Part shown: in pieces, positions 44,010 to 55,000 of the stretch
Position numbering within the stretch: position 1 is the stretch's first letter
How the letters are laid out: each line of letters begins with the position of its first letter
Assembly (NCBI GenBank): GCA_002633025.1
Contig: NMRB01001487.1
Coordinates: 115,202 to 179,201, forward strand
Length of the DNA: 64,000 nt
Direction: 5' to 3'
Source: Notospermus geniculatus
Taxonomy: Eukaryota > Nemertea > Pilidiophora > Heteronemertea > Lineidae
Notes under the pieces: model-generated
What the model saw: only the letters and a program-made list of their open reading frames with translations
Database searches by the model: none
Told to the model about the DNA's origin: nothing
Position numbers and translations under genes: made by a program

Positions 44010-47000
44010 TTACCATCATTTTGTGTGTTTTTTTTTGTGCTCTATGTTGGATATCATTTCAAGATTTGCAGTACATTTACACTAGACCTTACTGTGCAAG
44101 TGCAACTTTTATGGTTGCTGACTTTTATGGTTACCAGCCAATAATAGGTTTTCTTCAATTTATGCATATTGGCCTTCAACCCGGAACAATCAGCCTTCAA
44201 CCCGGATCATGGTAGTAATAAAATCATAATAGGCAACAGTCTGGATGAGAGGAAATTTACATCGTCATTTCTCTTCCATCCTGTAAATTAGGAATAGTTT
44301 ATTACTGATTGAGTGGTATTTCATACTCATTCATCCCCACAATGTCTACCAAGTCGGTTACAATACACCCAACTTCTCCTATTCACCAACTGTTACAATA
44401 GAAAGACTGTTCCATCATCGCATGACAAAATTATTGAAGAGTGCCACACAAACTTGGCTGGAAATGTTTAAACAATCAAACTCTTTTGTGCACTACACAA
44501 GCGTGTCTTCTACAAGTGGAATGGACCAAGGTGGGCATTGCCTTCCTGAGGTCAAATTAGTATTGGAACTGAGGGCGGAACAATTTGTTCATTTTTCAAA
44601 AGCAAAATTCCAGATGTCATTCAAGGCTAGTGTGGTGTTCATCTTCAGTTTGAGTGGAATGGGAAATCAGATCCCCCCCCCCCCCATTCTCTCACTCAGC
44701 ATAATTTTTTCCATTTTTTTCCCCAAAAAGAACATGCTGCAGTCATTACAACAGCAAAACGTGTGTCTGTGACAAATTGGAAGAGCACGTTTAGAATAGT
44801 CTTTCAACTGAAAAAGTAAATGTTTGGTGCATGCACTTCTAAACAACACAGCTGACATCGGCCTTCATCAATTGGCATTGTAAGGACAAACAAATTACAT
44901 TACTCTGACTAAACACTGGCCATGGCCTGAACAATAATCATAAATATGAAAATGACAGGAGTATCAGTTATTATTAATTGCCATCAGTTTGGCACAGTAA
45001 AAAGACATGAAAAACAAAGGTGGAATGATTTTGACATGCACGCTTAAATAGTCCTCCCTTGGAAAGGTCATATACCGGTACACTGAACTACTCTGCGCAT
45101 GAAAATGTATGCCTATAGGTGACGATCCTCACCCCCTCTGGCGACTGCCGTAGGCAACCATCGTCACCCCATGCAAAAGGTTTGTTTGGCTATTCACAGA
45201 TGGCGCCCCCAATCGAAAATACAGGAATTCCTTTTTTTACAGGAATACCTTTTACATAAGGCGACCATTGTCGCCTTATGCAAAAGGTATGTTTAGTTAT
45301 TAGTTTCGCTATTCACAGATGGAATCAAAATTTGGGGATTTCCCGAGAACGGACAAGTGGAAACTCGGCAGTGTAGCGTACAACTTATCAGGGAATCTTG
45401 GCAGTGAAAGGGATAACAGGCCCGTAGCAGCCGGGGGGGGGGCCGGGGGGTCCAAGGCCCCCCTCCCTACTTTTTTTGCCAAAAATACCTTGGCCCAAAT
45501 GTCCATTTTATATGTCCATATTTTTGCTCTCAGATCCCAGGAAAATGCATCTAAAGCACTTAAATTGTCAATTTTTTCCTGGGGGAGGGCCCCCCAGACC
45601 CCCTGTTTGGGTTTCACTTTCCGGTCCTGACCGCCTCCGCCGAGCTACGCACCCAAACTTTCTGTCAATCCTGGATCCGACCCTGCCAGGGACCCCCCAC
45701 TCATCAGAGGGCTGCTACGGGCCTGGATAAACCACGGAATCTTGGCAGTGAAAGGGATAAACCAGCCAATCTTGAGTGAAATGACGCTGAAATCCGAAGA
45801 TTATTCACAGTTCCCATCTTGGGGAGGCCTATTCAATAAGAATGTCTATTCTTCCAGGAATTGGTAGATTTTCTTCTCTTTTGACTCTGGTGAAAGGGTG
45901 AACCATGGAGGAATTATAACTCCTCCATGGCTGAACCTTGGAGGAATTATACTGTCAGTATAATTCCTCCAAGGGTGAACCAAACTTTTTATGATACATT
46001 TTGTGGATCTTTTTTCGAGTCTCAGCAGAAACTTCGATCTAGGCCTGAGATATACAGTGAAAGGTTGTGGTAGTTCGCTTATTCCCACCTCAAACAGTAG
46101 TCTCGTGCCACCAGACTCTGCAATTTTCAATTTTAGAGTCTGGTCCAGATGGTACCTTTTGCTTGTAAAAACCATCATGGCGGACAATCTACCGCCGATG
46201 ACGTAGAACACAATGCACAATCAAAGCAAAAAGCATTCAGCGTGCGAGTAAAACTGCAGTATTTGTACCCTTTGCTGTTAGCCCTACCGCACTTTTTATA
46301 CTACAATTTCGTCCTCAATCGAAAAATTATATACATACCTGTCGGAATTCCAATGAAAGACACTATAAATTGACTTGACAACACAGATTGAGGCGATTCA
46401 TCTCGCTAATTTTCACGCTTCGAGTGATCTGGGCGCAGCCATTATTCCTCCTGCAGCCTACGTCACTAACTTTTGAGATCCATGACGCATTGGTAGTGAC
46501 TAGCCAATCAGCGAAGCTCCTCTTATTTTGAATTTTCGGAATAAGAAAATTCAATGGGAATTTCGTCCCGTGCCAGACCCTCGGTCTGGCGACCTCGGAG
46601 TATGACCGAGGGACTGGTTGCGCGAGACTACTCAAACAGCAGAGAAAAACGAACTGATACCAATAACTTAACACCCTTTTCAAGGTGGAATCTGAACTCG
46701 TAAATGAAAGGGTTAACTTGCTCCCATTGACGAGAGAAGGCCGGCAAACAAAATTCCAACAATCAACATACCCGGTGTGCCTGCCAACTAGGCCTAGGCC
46801 TACAGCAAGTTGTGGAAAAAGATAAACATATAAATAAGGAAATAGAGATAGCGATGATTAATTAACCAGATTAACACTAACAGCACAACACCAGATCCCG
46901 CACCAGATACAAAATGACACATTGTAGACCAATAATACAACATGACGATACGCACAGGACGCTCAACATTTTACATTTACAAAACTAATTTCTACAATTA

Positions 47001-48569
47001 TGCAGTGAATCCAACGGTCAATTCCACATAAAGTACGAGAATATAAGGAAAAGAAGACATCAACATCGCTCACCCAAAAACAACTATGCATTTGACACCC
47101 TTATTTAGAAAAAAACGTGCAGGCTTCGCGTTTCATTGTGTGGAAACCACATGGTAGATGCATTGACAATACTCAGCTGTGGGCGATACTATGTTGAAAT
47201 GAACGAGGGGTGTAAGCTTATGCCGGATGTATCGTTGCCTGTTTTTTTTAAGCTTATGGAGGATTTATGGTAAAGCGATGACCATTTTACCAATAAAAGG
47301 AGTTTCCGCTTCTCATGTAGAGAAGAATTTCAATAGTCGACCGACGGGATATCTTGCTTGGACGCGACCATTATCGATAGGGGTGCAGAAAGCTAGCTTA
47401 GTCTGGTTCTGGCCCTCTCGTAAAGCTCGCTATACTCGTAGTGCGGAGTACCACGAGGATAGCGGATTAGCCTTTGTGGGATGGCAGCCGACGATACAGA
47501 AAAGACTAAAACCGCAAATCTGCAAAAAATAATCCAAAATGAATTAAAAACCTTTATGAACAGTTATTCCTGAATAGTAGAGGCCTATTAGATATTTATT
47601 TGGATTTCTATGTTCAGTAAATGGGAATTTTTCTTGGAATTTTGCTGATGCGTAGTGGCAAATGTTGCTCCTAAAAATTGCCTCTGTGCTCCTAAAATGA
47701 AAAGGTTAGGAGCACAGTGCTCCTAAGAAAAAATGTAAACTTTGAGCCCTGTGGTCACGACACTAGTGTGGAGTGTGGTAGGCCTACAGGGCCAATACGG
47801 TAGGCCAATCATCATGGATGATGATGTTGATGGTCTTGTGTGGTATACTACTCTACACTGGGGTGGGTGGGCATTCTCATCTCATGTTCTTGCAGCCTGC
47901 CCCCACTGGCACACTGCCCCAGCACGCAAGGTTGATATAGGGTAAGCGGTCCGAATTCCGGGCATGTACCTAAATTCGGGCGAAGTCATTTTCCATTAAA
48001 TTGGCAGACGCCCGAAATTGGGACAACTTTTTGAGGACAAATTTGACCTAATTTCGGGCACCCTAAAAAAGCTCAATAAAAAATGTTTGAGACCTTGCAA
48101 AGATGGTTTGAGGGCTTTCTAATATAGAAGGAGGTTAAATTTAGCCAAATAAAGCTTCAAAATACTAACTTGTCCAGCGCTGAGGCTTAAAACATGCGGT
48201 GCCCGACTTTAGGTACCAGGCGCCCGACCTTTGGGCGAGTGGGTCATGTTTTCACCATGCATGCCATGTGATTTCAAATCGATCATGTGACCTCAATAAT
48301 AGGTCCCCACGCATGCTCAGTAACTCATTTTGTTCTTTGATGAGTCATCTGACCTTCTAAAGTGTTGCCATGGATGTACATGCATCCCAGGCGGAGTTAT
48401 TCAGTGAGCAAGTGGCGTAAAAAAAGAAATGCCCGAAATTTGGTCAACTTACCCTAACATGATACTATAACTAAATAAATACATTGTAGGCTATCCTGGG
48501 TAGGCCTAGGCCTACCAAATCTAGGCGTGGTATGTTACTTGTTAGGCCTTACTCTACTGCACACGTTTT
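44010..48569. other. RERE-CEP104 intergenic sequence without recognised coding exon
   Basis: C/G homopolymer runs (44681, 45432, 45440), an imperfect palindrome AGGAATTATA/TATAATTCCTCC at 45910-45975, and short frames with no recognisable domain. A GGCGACCATTGTCGCC dyad lies near 45259. Confidence 0.45.
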
Positions 48570-48725
48570 CATACAATTTCGTTGTTCATTACTTTCGATT
48601 TGAAGAGGAACATGTCATGCACGTGGAAATACCATGCATTTACTTCATCATGTTCATGTACTTCCGCTAGACTGGTTCCCGTCGTTGCCGCTGCACATTT
48701 ATGGCGCTCAGCTATACAACGACAG
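48570..48725 (+). promoter_or_regulatory. Candidate CEP104 untranslated first exon / promoter side
   Basis: A potential 5' splice site GACAG|gtacgg ends at 48725, and a good 3' splice site (ttttgtgcctttcttcag) lies at 49000, 20 nt before the CEP104 ATG. Joining them would give a leader exon with no coding role. The exon start cannot be set from sequence and there is no clear TATA box. An out-of-frame upstream ATG at 49013 precedes the accepted start and overlaps it. Confidence 0.3.
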
Positions 48726-49000
48726 GTACGGGGCACCATCTTGGGCCGGGATTCCGGCATCATTCATTGCTTATTCCGATCCGTCAATCGACAACCTTTT
48801 TTGGGAGGGCACTGATCATGCTGATCAGCAGCTAGGCCTAGGCCATGAGGCCTAGCTAGCTGATCAGGGATTCTAAATTCGTTCCCTAATGAGCAGCGAT
48901 GAATGTATAGGCTACCATAACCATGGGCCATGGGGCTGTGTCGTCACTTCCCACTGCTTCAGTCATGTCTCTTAGTCTTACCTTTTGTGCCTTTCTTCAG

Positions 49001-52000
49001 TTTGTTGAAGTCATGTCAAAATGCCTGAGAAGATTCCATTCAGAGTGATCCACGTTTCCGGCCAGGATGACATGTTCAAAGCAGTTGAGCTGAACACACA
49101 CAGTCCTACCACCAGAGGATGGCAGTCACAGAGGTAAAACTCTTCAACCAAACTATCTTGCAACTTGAAAGTAATTCTCCAGCTCTTGCAACTTGAAAGT
49201 ACATGTAATTCTCCAGCCTATCAGCCAGGTCTTAGTTTTCCTAGTGTCCAGTACGAAATAAATTTGAGTCCCCCTGTGGTGCTTAATCATGTTAGGGTTG
49301 TTTGAGAGAACTGGGGGGCAATTTCAAAACTCTTTATTATTCTTTCAATCCTGTTAAAGTGACAAATACATGTATTCGCATTTTCTCTCCAGATTCTGTC
49401 TGTATCCACAAGATCTTGTTATTCAACTGGACGATCGTATCCGACTTAGAAAAATCCAGCTTCTCTCTCACCAGTACCTTATTCGTAAGTATTCGGGAGA
49501 ATCTGATAGCAGGGTACCAGTAATCGTAGCGTAGTCCGTAGTGAGGTGACTGTGGATGGGACCTCCCTACTGGGGGATACCTCTCACTATAGATCCATGC
49601 AATAAATAGGGAACAACGTTTACGAGAATTTCACCACGCACGCCCTTTTGAACATATTACTGTCGCCAGATCCCTGGTCACTCCCACCAAATTTAAGGAG
49701 CTGGACGTCCAAGTTGTAAACACTCACTCACTGGTTCTGTATCCACGCGACGCCTGCGGTGCTGCCACCTATTGTCGGTGATATGTACTGACGTGAATAT
49801 CGTGAATGAGTTGCATTGGACCCGGCACCAGTCTAACGATCACGGGGCGCTACTGGTGCTGCCACCTTCACGAAGGAATAAAACTAGTTTGCTGGCCACT
49901 GTTTGTAAACAAACCAGTTTGTTTACAACTTGGACGTCCAGCTCCTTTAACATACCAGTAGATAGCTTAGAACCTTGGGGTCATGATGGTCATAAAAAAT
50001 TGGGAATCTATAACTGTTCAACAGAACACTCGCTTTGGAAATCTAAAAGTTTGACGTGAAAAAGTTTACAAAACCCACATGGGATGTCAATGACGTTGTC
50101 GATGTACAGGGGAAAGCATGGGCGCTGGCCTCGCTAACACTGACGTGATACTGTGCCTTGACTCTGTTTGGCCTAGAGATGTTGTTCCCAATCAACTGCA
50201 ACGATCTTTCGATACAGGTCAAGAAAAGTAAAAAAGTCAAAGTTGGGGTTTATAGTCTGATATCAACTACGGTAAAGGTTATCACCCGACTTTACACTGT
50301 AACCCCAGTCTGTCTTCAAACCTTTCAGTAGAACTCAGATGAGCTGCCCATTCAGCACTACAATCAAGCATTTCTGGCCATTTATACACCTGTCCTGGGT
50401 GGAAAGAGGCCAGTGAGGCAAAGAGACTTGCCCAAAGTCTCACGCCTATAGCCTAGTGGGATTCGAACATGGGACCCTCTGACCACTAGTCGGAGACCCA
50501 AACTACTATACCACCGTGGCTCCCCACAGATAGTGAAAGAAAATGTTGTGAAGTTCTTCACAAGCAGTGAACATAACTTTTGATTTCTTGATGTTTTCAG
50601 CGACAAAAATAGAGTTCTATGTGGGTGACGTCCCTGATGGAACGGGAGTAAATCTACAAAACGCCAGATACACTCGCCTTGGGTAAGAAACTGGTGACAG
50701 AATGGGGAACTGGCGTGCCCAAAAGAGGCGCTGGGGAACAACTCAGTTTTAACACAAACGCGCATGGCCATGCTCTACGACGTCGAAAACGACATTGTCA
50801 TGGTCGCCACATAAATGACAAAAGTCGATGCTGTTCATTTCAGTTATGTCTCAGTGTCGGACAATGAGAAGACAGGGTACAAAGCACGTGAATTAAAATC
50901 GGTCCACGTCGATGCCGTCGGGTTGTACCTGAAGCTAGTCATCCACAAGAATCATGTTAATAAACACAATCTGTATAACCAATAGAGGTCAAGAAAAGTA
51001 AAAAAGTCAAAGTTGGGGTTTATAGTCTGATATCAACTACGGTAAAGGTTATCACCCGACTTTACACTGTAACCCCAGTCTGTCTTCAAACCTTTCAGTA
51101 GAACTCAGATGAGCTGCCCATTCAGCACTACAATCGAGCATTTCTGGCCATTTATACACCTGTCCTGGGCGGAAAGAGGCCAGTGAGGCAAAGAGACTAG
51201 CCCAGAGTCTCACGCCTATAGCCTAGTCCTAGTGGGACCCTCTGACCACTAGTCCTATAGAGGTTTCCCACGTGACGTCATCAAGGCCACGTTGGCCGTC
51301 AAATTGACCATGTGTTTCCTGAAGGAACGTCACGATGACGCGATGACGTTATTTCGGGTCTTGTCTCGTCGCGTCAGGCGGAACGTCAATCCACGTGTAG
51401 CACCCTATTGACGCCAGTTTGCGTCATTTTGACGGCCAGTCACACGACTTGATGACGTCAGTGGGATTCCTCTATACCACCGTGGCTCCCCACAGATAGT
51501 GAAAGAAAATGTTGTGAAGTTCTTCACATGCAGTGAACATAACTTTTGATTTCTTGATGTTTTCAGCGACAAAAATAGAGTTCTATGTGGGTGACGTCCC
51601 TGATGGAACTGGAGTAAATCTACAAAACGCCAGATACACTCGCCTTGGGTAAGAAACTGGTGACAGAATGGTGAACTGGCGTGCCCAAAAGAGGCGCTGG
51701 GGAACAACTCAGTTTTAACACAAACGCGCATGCTCTACGACGTCGAAAACGGCATTGTCATGGTCGCCACATAAATATCAAAAGTCGATGCTGTTCATTT
51801 CAGTTATGTCTCAGTGTCGGACAATGAGAAGACAGGGTACAAAGCACGGGAATTAAAATCGGTCCACGTCGATGCCGTCGGGTTGTACCTGAAGCTAGTC
51901 ATCCACAAGAATCATGTTAATAAACACAATCTGTATAACCAGGTCGGAGTTATCGCCATCAACGTCATCGGAGATTTCATCAACAAGAATAGCAGTGATG

Positions 52001-55000
52001 AGGTAAATTGGACTTACTCTTCATTCCGCATCCAATGAGATAAATTGGACTTACTCTTCATTCCGCATCCAATGAGGTAAATTGGACTTACTCTTCATTC
52101 CGCATCCAATGAGAGACTACTGCCGTAGGCCGCCTGTTAGTGTTAGCGGTCCTAGGACGTCATAAAATTTTACGTCACAGACGTAAACCATCCCAGCTAC
52201 GATAGAGGGAAGCACACCGAAACCTGGTCCTACACAATGGATGCCTTTTGTGTGGGAAATTGATCAGGAGCGGGATGTCAGTTTCATTTCAATACAATGT
52301 AGTTTTAACCACTAGTGACACCTATTGAAGAAGTTGGCTAGAGTCCTTATATTGGTGAAAGAAAATTTTATCTCACGTTGTTAGGGAAAATGACAGCGAT
52401 GATGCCTGTAGTGGCAAAAAAGACAAATCGATGTGTGGCATGTCAAATTTGACCCAGCCCGCCGTTGCAGAGAGATCAGCTACAAACCTCGCGCTAATGG
52501 GGATCCTAGCTCGATAGACGGCAGCACATCGAAACCCGGTCCTATAGTACGTTTAAGTCATCTGGAGCTCGATGGGCGTATGTCAATCAAACCCTTTGTA
52601 ACCAGACCACAATGAACTTAGGGTTTACTCTGAACGGTCTAACGCACATTGTTTTCTAACACAGCTGAACCTTGGTTTGAAATTGAACATACAACTAGAC
52701 CTTGATTTGAAATTGAACACAGGCACAGGCGTGGGATTGGCTGGAAGTGTCCTGTCAATAAAACGCATGTCAATAGCCAGACTTCACCAACAATACCAAG
52801 GTCTGCCTGACAACCGAAGGTCCGCCCATCGAGCTCCAGATGACTCAAACGTACTATAATACAATGGACGCCTTTTGTGTGGGAAATTGATCAGGACCGG
52901 GATGTCAGTTTCATTTCAATAGTTTTCACAGTGACACCTATTGAAAAAGTTGGCTACGGTCCCCATTGGATATGGAATGAAGAGTAGGACATTTTTTTCA
53001 GTACCAAACTGTGAATAGAGCAAACTGGAAGTGACTGCTCTTGCAGATTGAGGTAGTGATTGATGTGTCAAAATCTTGTATTTCCAGGTTTACCTTCCCA
53101 CGGAGAGAGACACCGGCATGGACCCCGTCCTAGCTGGAATCTTCAATCGTCCTGACTACATCTCACCGCTTGATGACCTCGCGTTCGACATGTACCAGGA
53201 TCCTGAGGTGGCGCAAATCATACGCAGGTTGGAGAAGAAGAAACAGGAGGCTGTTCTACGTGAGTGCATTAACCCATAGGTACCGAAGGCCTCATTACCT
53301 TAAAAGTCCCTACGGACCGGAGACCATTTTGGAGTTTGCATATTTATCATGGATAGTGTCGGAAAATGCCTGTTTTCAGCCAGAAGGAGTAAAGTGAACC
53401 TCGTCAGAATAATTCAAATCCATGGTGCAGTTTTAGCTAGAAAAACACAATAAATAACAGATTATTCCCACCACACACCACAATATCTTTTCTAATGCAA
53501 CCTGGAAGTCATTGCGCTATTATTTACTAGCTGATTAGCTTAAATTTGTGAGATATCCTGCAAGTTTTTGGTCCAAAAATGCAAGGTATCCGACGATTTC
53601 AAAACAAGAAGCTTGCAGAATGGACTATCTTGCTTGGCACACATGTATGCCACTCAGAATACCTTGGATCATGACGATTCGGCATGGCGTGAATTTCAAA
53701 TTGACCGACGGCGCTGGCCGTGTCTCGGTATTTTTGTCTTTTCCTGGCATACGGCCAACTCCGTACGTCGATACCTATGGGTTAAAATTTGGATTCATTG
53801 GATCATGGCAACAGCTGATTTCTCAACCTGATTTTTCAATTCACAAACGTCATTGAATCTTTTCCTCAATAGAGGTTTCCCACGTGACGTCATCAAGGCC
53901 ACGTTGCATGGTGTCCGCGGATCATTAAAAGTCATTAAAAAGCATTATTTTTCGTCATTGCATTTTTAAGGCCTTAAAAGTCATTAAATCTGCAACACTG
54001 ATTAGTCTTGAGCAAATATGCTCATTGTCTTTGCATCATGTGCATTGTCTTAGTGCATACAGTGTTGAGGGCTAACTGTCACATAATAATTAATTTATAA
54101 AGATTTACTGGTAAATTCATGTAATTTTCTTAATCAATGTGGCCAGATTAAAAACGGATCTTGCCTTTGAGAAGCATTAAATTTGGGAAATTTCTGGTAT
54201 TAAAAAGCATTAAAAAGGCATTAAATTCATACCCCTGACAGCTGCATAAACCATGCGTTGGCCGTCAAATTGACCACGTGTTTCCTGAAGGAACGTCACG
54301 ATGACGCGATGAAGTTATTTCGTGTCGTGTCTCGTCGCGTCAGGCGGAACGTCAATCCACGTGTAGCACCCTATTGACGCCAGTTTGCGTCATTTTGACG
54401 GCCAGTCACATGACTTGATGACGTCAGTGGGATTCCTCTATAGTCATGATAGTGATCACAACAAATAAATCTCTGCATTTCACTTTCAGAGGAAAGATAC
54501 GATTACGCCAAGAAATTAAAAACCGCCATAACTGAACTGCAGAAAGTTGGCGAACGATTAGGAAAATATGAAGTAGAGAAACGCCAGGCTGTGGAAAATG
54601 AGGACTATGATAAAGCTAAACTGAAGAAGATACAAATGGACGAATTTCGGTTACAGATTTATAAAGAGTTAGATATTCATGATCTGCTGGAGGTTGCAGG
54701 GGTAAGTCTGCCTTTATTAGCTGTGAGAGAAATGCTATGGAGTGTGACCACATCACTGGAAAGATACTCATTTGGATAGATATTTCCTAAGTTTTTTTGA
54801 AATTACTGTAATAGGGGCCTAGTTGTAGGATTAGGAAACTGGCTACCGGTACTTACAAGTAAATGGTTTAGTCAATGCGAAGTTCATTGTCATTGACTGT
54901 TTTTTTCGAAAGCAGGTTGTTCTGATAAAGTTTTGTTTTGCTTTTTAATTGCAGTCAAGACATCCCAAACCTATTGATCTCAGTAAGTAAACACTATCGC

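Larger units (their letters stand above)
43626..49000. promoter_or_regulatory. Head-to-head intergenic region between RERE and CEP104
   Basis: RERE starts leftward and CEP104 rightward from this 5.4 kb interval, so promoters and untranslated first exons of both should lie here. I see no further coding gene. Contents: a hairpin MITE (43849-44007), imperfect palindromes (for example 45903-45980), a G-run-rich repeat fragment (45420-45730), unique-looking sequence with scattered CpG (46360-46700), and a candidate CEP104 leader exon ending at 48725. Confidence 0.45.
50216..51942 (+). repeat. Tandem duplication of a CEP104 segment (exons 3 and 4)
   Basis: 50216-50982 and 50986-51942 are nearly identical except for the MITE present only in the second. 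Each begins AGGTCAAGAAAAGTAAAAAA and ends in exon 4 (CTGTATAACCA). It may be a real recent duplication or two haplotypes placed in tandem. Confidence 0.85.

Noticed and set aside
45319-45630. Opposing ORFs of ~100 codons
   Set aside because: They overlap a G/C-run repeat fragment on both strands with no domain or splice context.
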